64,000 bases of DNA from Amycolatopsis sp. DSM 110486 (lineage in GTDB: Bacteria; Actinomycetota; Actinomycetes; Mycobacteriales; Pseudonocardiaceae), in the NCBI RefSeq assembly GCF_019468465.1, contig NZ_CP080519.1:4355001-4419000 (forward strand), written 5' to 3'. Under the pieces are notes generated by a model, which worked only from the letters and a program-made list of their open reading frames with translations, was not told where the DNA came from and made no database searches. Position 1 is the stretch's first letter. The number at the start of each line of letters is the position of its first letter. Shown here in pieces: positions 45,543 to 54,850 of this stretch. The translations under genes and the position numbers were made by a program.

Positions 45543-47275
45543 CCAGTTCGCAGAGCTCCTCGCCACCACTGATCGACCTGCAGAGAATCGTCGTCGCCGT
45601 GCGCCGGCACCGCCGGCTGTGGGTCGCCTTCGCGTTGCTGGGCCTGGTGGTCGGCGGCGCGGTGGCCGTGCTGCTGCCGGCCCCGCCGACCGCGGTCACC
45701 AAGGTGATCGTGATCCATCCGGACGACTCGCCGACCGACAGCGGCACGCTGATGCGCACCGACGTCGCCGTGCTGGAGACCGCGAAGATCGCGTCGGCCG
45801 CGCTGCAGAAGGTGCACAGCACCGAGGCGACCGAAGACTTCCTGAAGGACTACACCGGCCTCGGCCTGACCAACAACGTCATGCAGGTGACGGTCACGGC
45901 CAAGACCAAGGAAGACGCTGTCGCCAAGGCGCAGGCGCTGGCCGACGTCTTCATCGCCGACCACGTGCAGCGCAACCAGGCCGCCGCGACCGCGCAGGCC
46001 AAGGCGCTGCTCGACCAGCGCACGCAGGCGCAGCAGGAGCTGGCGCAGATCGACTCGCAGGCCGCTACCGAGGCGGACAAGGGCAGCCGCGCGAACGCCG
46101 GCACGCTGGAGCAGCTGTACACGCAGCGCGCGGACCTCGTGTCGAAGATCGCCGACCTGCAGAACCAGGCGCAGCAGGCGGGCATCGGCACACCGCAGGT
46201 GGCCGCGGGCACGCAGATCGTGGACGCGCCGGCGATCCAGAAGGTGTCGTTGCTCAAGACGGTCGCCACCAACGGCGCCATCGGCTTCGCGCTCGGCCTC
46301 GCCCTCGGGCTGGCCCTGGCGATGGTCACCGCGCTCGTGCGCGACCGGCCGGTGCTGCGGCGCGAGGTCTCCGAGCACCTCGGTGCGTCGGTGATCGCGC
46401 AGCTGCCGTCGAAGCTGCGCGGCCCGAAACGGTTGTGGGCCAAGTCGAAGCCGGTGGTCGAACGCAAGCGCGTGGCCGTGACGCTCGTGCGGGCGGCCCG
46501 GGCCGAACGCGGGCCGCTGTCGTTGCTGGAGCTCGGCGCGCCCGGCGTGGCCGCGGGGCTCGCGGTGGACATGGCGGCGGAGCTGGCCGAGGACGGGCCG
46601 GTCGTGGTGATCGACGACCTGCCGCGTCACGACGCGAAGCGCCTGACCGTGGCCGGCGACGTGAAGGTGGTCGAGGTCGGGGACCCGTCGATCAAGCGCG
46701 CGGTGTACCGGCTCGGCGTGGGCACGGTCGCGCCCGGCACGGCGTGGACGGACCTGGAGTACCTCGGCACGGAGACGGTGCTGGTCGTGCGCTCGGGCCA
46801 CGCGAACACGCTGTGGCTGCACACCGTGGCCCGGCAGCTCGCCGACTGCGGCATCCCGATCCTGGGTGTAGTGCTCGTCGATCCGGACCCGAAGGACCAG
46901 ACCGACGGGACGCTGTGGGACGGCCTGCACACCGCGTTGCGCGGGCGGGCGTCCGTGGTGGTGGCCAAGCAGATCGAGAAGCCGGCCGAGCCGCTGCGGA
47001 AGTTCGTGGAGCAGGAACCGGAGAAGCCGATCGACTGGCCGGTCGAGCACGACGTGAACGACGCGGCGACCACCATCGAGGCGTCGGTCGTCAAACCGGC
47101 CAAGCCCGCCGTGCCCGTCGAAACGAAGGGCCACCTCGAAGCGCCGACCCGCCGGCTCAGCCCGGTGCCGCGCAAGCCCGAGGAGCGCGCGCCGGAACAG
47201 CGCAAGTCCGAGCCCGGCAACTCCGAGATGCCGACCAAGAAGTTCGCGCCCGTCCAGTCCGGTCCGGAAAGCTAG
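45539..47275 (+). CDS. Wzz-like chain-length protein 2 with degenerate BY-kinase-type domain
   Basis: A 578-residue paralogue of the preceding protein: TM1 at about 29-49, a coiled coil at about 145-215 (RTQAQQELAQIDSQAATEAD), TM2 at about 240-262 (a Gly/Leu/Ala-rich helix), then a Rossmann-like domain with VVVIDDLPRH and TVLVVRSGHANTLW but no Walker A (ELGAPGVAAGLAVDMAAEL at the P-loop position). The C-terminal 110 residues are Pro/Glu/Lys-rich and end without a tyrosine cluster. It probably works with the first protein in setting chain length or assembling the export site. Confidence 0.75.
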   Translation: MTSSQSSSPPLIDLQRIVVAVRRHRRLWVAFALLGLVVGGAVAVLLPAPPTAVTKVIVIHPDDSPTDSGTLMRTDVAVLETAKIASAALQKVHSTEATEDFLKDYTGLGLTNNVMQVTVTAKTKEDAVAKAQALADVFIADHVQRNQAAATAQAKALLDQRTQAQQELAQIDSQAATEADKGSRANAGTLEQLYTQRADLVSKIADLQNQAQQAGIGTPQVAAGTQIVDAPAIQKVSLLKTVATNGAIGFALGLALGLALAMVTALVRDRPVLRREVSEHLGASVIAQLPSKLRGPKRLWAKSKPVVERKRVAVTLVRAARAERGPLSLLELGAPGVAAGLAVDMAAELAEDGPVVVIDDLPRHDAKRLTVAGDVKVVEVGDPSIKRAVYRLGVGTVAPGTAWTDLEYLGTETVLVVRSGHANTLWLHTVARQLADCGIPILGVVLVDPDPKDQTDGTLWDGLHTALRGRASVVVAKQIEKPAEPLRKFVEQEPEKPIDWPVEHDVNDAATTIEASVVKPAKPAVPVETKGHLEAPTRRLSPVPRKPEERAPEQRKSEPGNSEMPTKKFAPVQSGPES

Positions 47276-47289
47276 AGAGGGTCACGAAC

Positions 47290-49215
47290 ATGTGCGGCAT
47301 CGCAGGTGCCTACCACTGGCCGGACGGCGGCCCGCTCACCGATCGGCTCACGAAGTGCCTCGCGCACCGAGGGCCGGACGGTTCGGGGCGCTACGACCAC
47401 CGCGCCGGCGCCGGAGAAGTCCACTTCGGACACCGCAGGCTGTCGATCGTCGACCTGTCCGAGACGGGCGCGCAGCCGATGGTGGCCGAGGGGCTCGCGC
47501 TGACGTACAACGGCGAGCTCTACAACGCCCCGGAGCTGCGCGCGGAGCTGGAGGGCAAGGGCGTGCGGTTCCGCGGCACGTCCGACACCGAGGTGCTGCT
47601 GCGCGCGTGGCGCGAGTGGGGCGTCGACTGCCTGCCGCGGCTGCGCGGGATGTTCGCGTTCGGCGTCTTCGACGAACGCACCGGTGAGCTCACGCTGGTG
47701 CGCGACCAGCTGGGCATCAAGCCGCTGTTCTTCGTGCGGCGAAACGGTGGCGTGGCGTTCTCCTCGGAGCTCAAGGCGCTGGCCACCGAGCTCGGCGGCA
47801 CGCTGGAAGTCGACAAAGCGGCGCTCATCGCATCGCTGCTGTACTACTGGGTGCCCGACAGCCGCTGCGCGTACCGCGAGGTCGAGAAGCTGCAGCCCGG
47901 CGCGTGGGTGCGCTTCCGTCCGGACGGCACGAGCGAGCGCGGCGCCTACTGGTCGCTGCGCCAGGTCGCCGAGGAAGGCGAGGCGTATCGGGTTCAGGGG
48001 GGTGGCGACGTCGACCTCCACGAGGTGATCGCCGACTCCACGAGCAAGCACCTGCTCTCCGACGTCCCGGTCGCCACGTTCCTCTCCGGCGGCCTCGACT
48101 CCAGTTACCTCACCGGGCTCGCCGCGCGGCAGCAGCCCGGGATCTCCGCGTACACCATCGGTTTCCGCGCCGAGGACGCCAAGTTCGAGGCGATGCCGGA
48201 CGACTTGAAGTACGCCAGGATCGTCGCCAAGCAGTTCGGTGTCGACCTGCACGAGATCGAGATCGCGCCGCAGGTGCTCGACCTGTTGCCGCGCATGACC
48301 TACCACCTCGACGAGCCCATCGGCGACCCCGCGGCCATCAACTCGTTCCTCATCTGCTCGGCGGCGCGGGAGGCCGGCGTGAAGGTGATGCTGTCCGGGA
48401 TGGGCGCCGACGAGATGTTCGCCGGCTACCGCAAGCACTACGCGAACCAGCTCGCCCTGCGTTACCAACGCGTTCCCGGCCTGGTGCGCAAGCCGATCGA
48501 AACCGTCGTGGACCGCCTGCCCGTCGCGTCTGCCAGCCGCGGTTACCGCACGGTGCGGTTCGCCAAGCGGTTCCTGTCGTTCGCGGAGCTGCCGGAGGAG
48601 ACGGCGTTCCGGCGCAGCTACACGATGTACGACCGCGGCGAGCTGCTCGACCTCGTGAACCCGGACCTGGCCGCCGACGTCGACGACGTGCTCACCGAAC
48701 ACGCGGACACGTACCACGACCAGGCGCTGAGCGACTACGTCAACCGCATGTGCCTGGCCGACACGCGGATGTTCCTGCCCGGCCTGAATCTCACCTACAC
48801 CGACCGCTCGACGATGGCCGCCTCCACCGAGGTGCGCACGCCGTTCGTCGACGTCGAGGTGGTCAAGGCGGCGTTCCGGGTGCCGGGAAACAAGAAGATC
48901 GTCGGCCGCCAGGGCAAGGCGGCGCTCAAGGAAGCCGCGCTGGCGATCCTGCCGAAGGAGATCGTCTACCGCCCGAAGGGTCTATTCAGCGCCCCGCTGC
49001 GGGCCTGGATGAGCCGCGACCTGGCCCCGCTGGTGCGGGAGGTCGTGAACGAGGGCGTGCTCGTCGAATCCGGGTTCCTGCAGCGGGAGGCCCTGCAGAA
49101 GCTCGTGGCCGAGGACGCCGCCGGGCAGCAGGACCGCGCGAAGCACCTCTGGCACGTGTTGACCCTTGAGTACTGGTACCGCGCCGCGTCTTCGACGACT
49201 ATTCCGAGCAGCTAG
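47290..49215 (+). CDS. AsnB-type glutamine-dependent amidotransferase
   Basis: The ATG at 47290 exposes the catalytic Cys2 (MCGIAG), giving 641 residues. The N-terminal class II glutaminase domain has LAHRGPDGSG, HRRLSIVDLS and YNGELYN. The C-terminal synthetase domain has the pyrophosphate-binding loop FLSGGLDSSYL near residue 264 and MLSGMGADEMFAGYRKHY. It could make asparagine, but placement between Wzz-like genes and a sugar oxidoreductase suggests amidation of a uronic acid or another sugar carboxyl, as with AsnB-like proteins in other polysaccharide clusters. It follows the Wzz-like gene by 14 bp. Confidence 0.85.
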   Translation: MCGIAGAYHWPDGGPLTDRLTKCLAHRGPDGSGRYDHRAGAGEVHFGHRRLSIVDLSETGAQPMVAEGLALTYNGELYNAPELRAELEGKGVRFRGTSDTEVLLRAWREWGVDCLPRLRGMFAFGVFDERTGELTLVRDQLGIKPLFFVRRNGGVAFSSELKALATELGGTLEVDKAALIASLLYYWVPDSRCAYREVEKLQPGAWVRFRPDGTSERGAYWSLRQVAEEGEAYRVQGGGDVDLHEVIADSTSKHLLSDVPVATFLSGGLDSSYLTGLAARQQPGISAYTIGFRAEDAKFEAMPDDLKYARIVAKQFGVDLHEIEIAPQVLDLLPRMTYHLDEPIGDPAAINSFLICSAAREAGVKVMLSGMGADEMFAGYRKHYANQLALRYQRVPGLVRKPIETVVDRLPVASASRGYRTVRFAKRFLSFAELPEETAFRRSYTMYDRGELLDLVNPDLAADVDDVLTEHADTYHDQALSDYVNRMCLADTRMFLPGLNLTYTDRSTMAASTEVRTPFVDVEVVKAAFRVPGNKKIVGRQGKAALKEAALAILPKEIVYRPKGLFSAPLRAWMSRDLAPLVREVVNEGVLVESGFLQREALQKLVAEDAAGQQDRAKHLWHVLTLEYWYRAASSTTIPSS

Positions 49216-49222
49216 GAGTGCT

Positions 49223-51403
49223 GTGAAGCAGGTAGTGCAGAACTACAAGAGCGGGGAGCTGGCCCTCCTCGACGTCCCGGTCCCGGCGTGCAAGCCGGGT
49301 GGCGTGCTCGTGCGCACGGTGTACTCGCTGATCTCGACCGGCACCGAGATGATGAAGGTGTCCGAGGCGAGCATGTCGATGATCGGCAAGGCGCGCTCGC
49401 GGCCGGACCAGGTCGCCAAAGTCATGCAGAGCGTCGCCACCAACGGCCTCGCCGCCACCTACCGCAAGGTCACCAGCAAGCTCGACTCCTACACGCCGCT
49501 CGGCTACTCGCTGTCCGGCGTGGTTGTGGAGGTCGGTGCCGGGATCGACGACGTCGCGGTGGGCGACGTCGTGGCGTGCGCGGGCAACGAGCACGCGCTG
49601 CACTCCGAGCTCAACTGGGTGCCCAAGAACCTCTACGCGCGCGTGCCCGCAGGCCTCGAACCGCGCCACGCGGCGTTCGGCACGGTCGGCTCGATCGCGA
49701 TGCAGGGCGTGCGCCGCGGCGAGCCGCAGCTCGGTGACCTCGCGCTGGTGATCGGGCTCGGCCTGATCGGGCAGCTCGTGGTGCAGCTGCTGGTCGCCTC
49801 CGGCGTACGCGTCGTCGGCGTGGACCCGGACCCGTCGCGGTGCGAACTGGCCGAGCGGCTCGGTGCGCTGACCTGCGCGCACCCGGGCTCGGGCACGGTG
49901 GACAACGCCGTCGCGGAGCTGTCCGGCGGCCACGGTGTGGACCAGGTTTACCTGGCCGCGGGTGGCGCCTCGAACGACCCGGTGGAGCTGGCCGCACGGC
50001 TCGCGCGCGACCGCGGCCGCGTGGTCGACATCGGCAAGATCTCGCTCAACCTGCCGTGGAACGCCTACTACGAGAAGGAACTCGACGTCCGCTTCTCGCG
50101 TTCGTACGGGCCGGGCCGCTACGACCCGGAGTACGAGCTCGAGGGCCGCGACTACCCGATCGGCTACGTGCGCTGGACCGAGCGCCGCAACATCGAGTGC
50201 TTCCTCGACCTGGCCGCGCGCGACAAGCTCGACGTCGAACCGCTGATCACGCACACCGCCGACTTCTCGACGGCCGTGGAGACGTACAAGTCGCTGCAGG
50301 ACGGTGAGCTCAAGGCCGTCGCGGTGCTCTTCCAATACCCGGACGGCCCGGAAGGCGAAGCCGACCCGGTGGTCTCCTCGGTCGCGCTGCCCGCGGAGAC
50401 GGGCACCCGCGCGACTCCGCGTGGCCGCCTGCGCGTCGGGTTCGTCGGTGCCGGCAACTACGCGTCGTCGATGCTGCTGCCGCACCTGGTCGCCCACGAC
50501 CGCGTGGCACTGTCCGAAGTGGTCACCACGTCGGCGCTCTCGGGTGCCAACGCGAAGCGCAAGTTCGGCTTCGCTCGCGCCACCACGGACCTCGACGCGC
50601 TGCTCGCCGACGAGTCGGTGGACACGCTGTTCGTGGTGACGCGCCACAGCTCGCACGCCGAGCTCACCCGCCGCGCGTTGCTCGCCGGCAAGGCCGTTTT
50701 CGTGGAGAAGCCGCTGGCGCTGTCGGAGAAGGAGCTGCGCGGGATCGTCGAGGCCATCGAGGAGTCGGGCAACAACCGGCTGCAGGTCGGCTTCAACCGC
50801 CGCTTCGCGCCGCTGCTCAACGAGGCCAGGATGCAGTTCGGTCCCCGGTTGGGCCCGGCTTCGGTGCGCTACCTCGTGAACGCGGGCCGCCTGGAGTCCA
50901 CCAGCTGGTACAACCAGGCCGACTCCGAGGGCTCCCGGTTCGTCGGCGAGGGCGGCCACTTCATCGACACGGTGAGCTGGTTCCTCGGCAGTGACCCGAT
51001 CTCGGTCTACGCCACCGCGACCCCGGGCAACGACGACCTGCAGGTGCTGCTCCGCTACGCAGACGGCTCGACCGCGGCCATCAGCTACGTGACCAGCGGC
51101 TCCACGTCGTTCCAGAAGGAGACGCTGGAGGTACTGGCCGACGGCAAGGTGCTGAAGTTCGACGACTTCGCCCGCGCCTCGGTGTACGGCAAGAAGCGCT
51201 GGGCCAGCTCGCGCATCCCGAAGGGCCGCGACAAGGGCCAGAAGGCCGAGATCGACGCGTTCGTCACGGCGCTGACCACCGGCGTCGCGATGCCGATCGG
51301 TGTCGAGTCGCTGGTGAACACCACGCTGGCCACACTCGCCGTGAACCGCAGCCTCGAGACCGGCGCGCCGGTGCGGCTGGAGCCGAAAGAGGTGCTCGGC
51401 TGA
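49223..51403 (+). CDS. Bi-domain oxidoreductase (zinc-type dehydrogenase fused to Gfo/Idh/MocA)
   Basis: The GTG at 49223, with GGAG nine bases upstream and 7 bp after the previous stop, gives 726 residues. Residues 1 to about 375 are a medium-chain dehydrogenase/reductase (STGTEMMKV, YTPLGYSLSGVVVEVG, LVIGLGLIGQLVVQLL). From about 395 a Gfo/Idh/MocA domain follows, with RVGFVGAGNYASSMLLPHL, EKPLALSEKEL and GFNRRFAPL. This fusion is found in polysaccharide clusters next to heparinase-like genes, as here (1-bp overlap). It probably oxidises or epimerises a nucleotide- or lipid-linked sugar; the substrate is unknown. Confidence 0.85.
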   Translation: MKQVVQNYKSGELALLDVPVPACKPGGVLVRTVYSLISTGTEMMKVSEASMSMIGKARSRPDQVAKVMQSVATNGLAATYRKVTSKLDSYTPLGYSLSGVVVEVGAGIDDVAVGDVVACAGNEHALHSELNWVPKNLYARVPAGLEPRHAAFGTVGSIAMQGVRRGEPQLGDLALVIGLGLIGQLVVQLLVASGVRVVGVDPDPSRCELAERLGALTCAHPGSGTVDNAVAELSGGHGVDQVYLAAGGASNDPVELAARLARDRGRVVDIGKISLNLPWNAYYEKELDVRFSRSYGPGRYDPEYELEGRDYPIGYVRWTERRNIECFLDLAARDKLDVEPLITHTADFSTAVETYKSLQDGELKAVAVLFQYPDGPEGEADPVVSSVALPAETGTRATPRGRLRVGFVGAGNYASSMLLPHLVAHDRVALSEVVTTSALSGANAKRKFGFARATTDLDALLADESVDTLFVVTRHSSHAELTRRALLAGKAVFVEKPLALSEKELRGIVEAIEESGNNRLQVGFNRRFAPLLNEARMQFGPRLGPASVRYLVNAGRLESTSWYNQADSEGSRFVGEGGHFIDTVSWFLGSDPISVYATATPGNDDLQVLLRYADGSTAAISYVTSGSTSFQKETLEVLADGKVLKFDDFARASVYGKKRWASSRIPKGRDKGQKAEIDAFVTALTTGVAMPIGVESLVNTTLATLAVNRSLETGAPVRLEPKEVLG

Positions 51404-53307
51404 TGGATCCCGCCTGGTACCTGCGAAGACTTTCGGCCATGAGCCCGGCCGAGGTGGCCGGTCGTGCCACCGACGCGTTGCGTAAGCAGCAGTGGCGTGG
51501 GGTCGCGAAGCAGAAGGCCACGTGGCTGTCGCACCGCGCATTCGCGCGGCCGGCGAGCGTAGAAGGCGTGTCGGCCGAGGCGCGCGCCGAGCTGCTGGCC
51601 ACGGCCGAGCGGCTGATGGACGGCCACGCCGAGTACTTCGGTGTGGAGCGCGCGGACCTCGTGACGCCGGACTGGTCGTTCGATCCGAAGACCGGCCGGC
51701 ACGCGCCCTCCGACGCGTACTCCTTCGACATCGCCTACCGCAGCGAAGACGCGGTCGGCGACATCAAGCAGATCTGGGAGCCGTCGCGCCACCAGCACCT
51801 CACCGTGCTGGCCGCCGCGTACGCGCTGACCGGCGAAGACCGCTACGCCCACCGCGTGGCCGACCACCTGAAGTCCTGGTGGGCGGCCAACCCGCCGATG
51901 CGTGGCGTGCACTGGGTGAGCGGCATCGAGCTCGGCATCCGCCTGCTGTCGTGGGTCTGGGTGCGCCGGCTGCTCGACGGCTGGACCGGCGCGTCCGGTC
52001 TGTTCGAGGACAATCCCGAGGCACTGCACCAGATCTGGCACCACCAGCGCTGGCTCGCGGCGTTCCCGAGCCGGGGTTCGTCCGCGAACAACCACGTGAT
52101 CGCCGAGGATGCCGGCCAGCTTGCGGCCGCGTGCGCGTTCGGCTGGTTCCCCGAGTCGCCCGCCTGGCGCGACGCGGCGCTGAAGTCGCTGGACACGCAG
52201 CTGCAGGCCAACACGTTCGCTTCCGGGCTCAACCGCGAGCTGGCCACGGAGTACCACGGCCTGGTCCTGGAACTGGGTCTCGCGGCCGCGCTGGAAGCCA
52301 GCCCGGTCGTGCCGGAGTCGACCTGGCTCGTGCTGCGCCGGATGTGCGACGCGCTGGCGTCCATTGTGGACTCCCACTTGCGGCCGCCGCGCCAGGGCGA
52401 CGCCGACGACGGCTACGGCCTGATCGTCGACGGCACCGGCACCAGCCGCTGGGCTTCGCTGCTCGCCACCGGCGACGCGTTGTTCGGCCGGCAGGAGTGG
52501 TGGCCGAAGGTGCCGGTCGGCGACGTGCGCACCATGGTGTTCGCCTCGCTCGGCGGTGTCCCCGAGCTCACCGATCCGCGACCCCCGCGGCGGATAGACG
52601 ACCTTTTCGACGCCGGCATGACGATCCTGCGCACCCCGGCCGAGAACACCGCCGAGCCGGAGATCTGGGTCCGCTGCGACGGCGGCCCCCACGGCTTCCT
52701 CGCCATCGCCGCCCACGCCCACGCGGACGCACTGGCGCTGGAGGTCCGCCACAACGGCGTCGACATCCTCGCCGACCCGGGCACCTACTGCTACCACGGC
52801 GAACCCGAGTGGCGCTCCTACTTCCGCTCGACGCTCGGCCACAACACGTTGCAGCTCGGCGACACCGACTCCTCGGCGTCCGGCGGGCCGTTCCTGTGGA
52901 CCCGACACGCGCAGACCCGCACGCTCGCGGTCGGCCCGGTGCGCTGGCGCGCCGAGCAAGACGGCTACGCGCCGGCCGTGCACCGCCGCTGCGTGGAGCT
53001 CGAGGACCGGACGCTGACGATCCTCGACGAGGTCGACGGCGACCTGACGCTACCGGCGAAACTGGCCTTCCACCTCGGCCCGCTCGTCGAGGTCACCCTC
53101 GACGGCAGCACGGCGCGGCTGAGCTGGCCCGGCCACACGGCAACGTTGGCGCTGCCGCCGACGTTGACCTGGGCCGCGCACCGCGGCGAGACGAACCCGC
53201 CGCTCGGCTGGTACTCCGCAGGCTTCGGCCGGCGCGAACCGTCGACCACGCTGATCGGCACGGGTACGGCCGCGGAACCCTTGACCACCACGTTGAGTTT
53301 TCAATAG
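51403..53307 (+). CDS. Heparinase II/III-family (alginate-lyase-like) protein
   Basis: A 634-residue protein without a signal peptide. The N-terminal alpha/alpha-toroid domain (about 60-360) contains SSANNHVIAEDAGQLAAACA and ELATEYHGLVLELGLAA. The C-terminal beta-sandwich has the family signature HAHADALALEVRHNGVDILA, DPGTYCYHG and YFRSTLGHNTLQLGD, with candidate catalytic His and Tyr residues. Lyases of this fold cleave uronic-acid-containing glycans, which fits the AlgD-like gene. The apparent lack of export signal, and the fusion-type neighbour, hint at a role in assembly rather than catabolism. GATCGAG spacing of 18 bp precedes the next gene. Confidence 0.82.
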   Translation: MDPAWYLRRLSAMSPAEVAGRATDALRKQQWRGVAKQKATWLSHRAFARPASVEGVSAEARAELLATAERLMDGHAEYFGVERADLVTPDWSFDPKTGRHAPSDAYSFDIAYRSEDAVGDIKQIWEPSRHQHLTVLAAAYALTGEDRYAHRVADHLKSWWAANPPMRGVHWVSGIELGIRLLSWVWVRRLLDGWTGASGLFEDNPEALHQIWHHQRWLAAFPSRGSSANNHVIAEDAGQLAAACAFGWFPESPAWRDAALKSLDTQLQANTFASGLNRELATEYHGLVLELGLAAALEASPVVPESTWLVLRRMCDALASIVDSHLRPPRQGDADDGYGLIVDGTGTSRWASLLATGDALFGRQEWWPKVPVGDVRTMVFASLGGVPELTDPRPPRRIDDLFDAGMTILRTPAENTAEPEIWVRCDGGPHGFLAIAAHAHADALALEVRHNGVDILADPGTYCYHGEPEWRSYFRSTLGHNTLQLGDTDSSASGGPFLWTRHAQTRTLAVGPVRWRAEQDGYAPAVHRRCVELEDRTLTILDEVDGDLTLPAKLAFHLGPLVEVTLDGSTARLSWPGHTATLALPPTLTWAAHRGETNPPLGWYSAGFGRREPSTTLIGTGTAAEPLTTTLSFQ

Positions 53308-53325
53308 ATCGAGAGGATCCACCCG

Positions 53326-54849
53326 GTGCGATCGACCAGCAGGCTTTTGCTGTTCCTGGGTCTGCTGTGCCCGCTCGTCCTCGCCGGGTGCACGAGCGCG
53401 CCCGACGACGACGCCGCGTCGAGCCAGGCCGCGGCGACGTCGGCGGCGCCATCCGGGCCGGTGGCGGCGGTGTGCGACAAGATGCCGCCCGGACCCGCCA
53501 CCGCGCCCGCGGGCGCGCAGGCCGTGGCGGTGACCGACGACTTCGCCGCGAAGGTCCGCGACGCCGCGGCCGGCACCACGTTCTGGCTCGCGCCGGGCAG
53601 CCACCACCTCGGCGACGACCGGTTCGACCAGGTCCAGCCCAAGGACGGCGACGTCTTCATCGGCGGGCCGGGCGCGGTGCTCGACGGGCGCAAGATCAAC
53701 CAGTACGCCTTCACCGGCCACGCCAAGAACGTGAAGATCACCAACCTCACCGTGCAGAACTTCGTCGCCCCGCGCGACGAAGGCGTGGTGAACCACGACT
53801 CCGGCGACGGCTGGGTGATCCAGCACGCCACCGTGCAGGACAACGACGGCGCCGGTCTGATGGCGGGCAACAAGCAGCAGGTGCTCGACAACTGCCTGCG
53901 CCGCAACGGCCAGTACGGCATGAACGCGTTCTCCGCCGACGACGACATCACCGGGCTGGTGGTGCGTGGCAACGAGATCACCGGCAACAACACCGGTGAC
54001 TGGGAGAAGAAGATCGACGGCTGCGGCTGCACCGGCGGCATCAAGTTCTGGGCCGTCAACGGTGCCGACGTCGTCGGCAACTGGGTGCACGACAACCGCG
54101 GCACCGGCCTGTGGGCCGACACGAACGACAACGACTTCCTCATCGAGGGCAACCTCATCGAGAGCAACGACAGCGCGGCGATCATCTACGAGACCAGCTA
54201 CAACGCCGTGATCCGCAACAACACGATCCGGCGCAACAACCTCGTCGACGGCCGCGACTACGCCGACCGCGGCGACTCGTTCCCGACCGCGACGATCTAC
54301 ATCTCCGAGTCCGGCGGCGAACCGCGCGTGAAGGCCCGCACGTCGAAGCTCGAGATCTACGGCAACGTGTTCGAGAACAACTGGAACGGCATCACCCTGT
54401 GGGAGAACGCCGACCGCTTCTGCAACAGCCCGGCCAACACTTCCAGCGGCGTCTGCACGAAGCTCCAGCCCGACACGGCCAAGTGCGCGGCGCCGGCGAT
54501 CGCGCAGAAACCGCTGTACGACGACTGCCGCTGGAAGACCCAGCGCGTGGACATCCACAACAACCGCTTCACGCTGCAGCCCTCGGCGATCGGCTGCGAG
54601 GAGACGTGCGGGCGCATGGGCCTGCTGTCGAACTTCGGCACCTACCCGGACTGGTCGCCGTACAAGGGTGACGTGGTGCAGAACGCGATCACCTTCAAGC
54701 AGGGCAACAGCTGGCACGACAACGCGTACGTGGGGCCGTGGACGTTCATCGCCACGGACATGAGCCACGTCCTCGGCATCGGCGAGTGGGAGGGCGCGCC
54801 GTACAACCAGGACGCGCGCACGACGTACCAGCGCAACGGCGGAGGCTGA
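53326..54849 (+). CDS. Right-handed parallel beta-helix lipoprotein
   Basis: A 507-residue exported protein from a GTG start. The N-terminus ends in the lipobox LAGC (Cys22), so it should be a lipoprotein. After a low-complexity linker the remainder is pectate-lyase/NosD-like beta-helix, with many N-x-I-x-x-N type coils (EITGNNTGDWEKK, LIESNDSAAIIYETS, VFENNWNGITLWENADRF). Paired Cys include CGCTGG, FCNSPANTSSGVC and GCEETCG. No DPH-type motif of alginate C5-epimerases was seen. It could modify, cleave or bind the cluster's polysaccharide. A close paralogue is at 58683-60134. Confidence 0.8.
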   Translation: MRSTSRLLLFLGLLCPLVLAGCTSAPDDDAASSQAAATSAAPSGPVAAVCDKMPPGPATAPAGAQAVAVTDDFAAKVRDAAAGTTFWLAPGSHHLGDDRFDQVQPKDGDVFIGGPGAVLDGRKINQYAFTGHAKNVKITNLTVQNFVAPRDEGVVNHDSGDGWVIQHATVQDNDGAGLMAGNKQQVLDNCLRRNGQYGMNAFSADDDITGLVVRGNEITGNNTGDWEKKIDGCGCTGGIKFWAVNGADVVGNWVHDNRGTGLWADTNDNDFLIEGNLIESNDSAAIIYETSYNAVIRNNTIRRNNLVDGRDYADRGDSFPTATIYISESGGEPRVKARTSKLEIYGNVFENNWNGITLWENADRFCNSPANTSSGVCTKLQPDTAKCAAPAIAQKPLYDDCRWKTQRVDIHNNRFTLQPSAIGCEETCGRMGLLSNFGTYPDWSPYKGDVVQNAITFKQGNSWHDNAYVGPWTFIATDMSHVLGIGEWEGAPYNQDARTTYQRNGGG

Positions 54850-54850
54850 C

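Noticed and set aside
53326..54849. Mannuronan C5-epimerase (AlgG/AlgE type)
   Set aside because: Attractive next to an AlgD-like gene, but the DPH-type catalytic motif is not visible, so only a beta-helix call is made.
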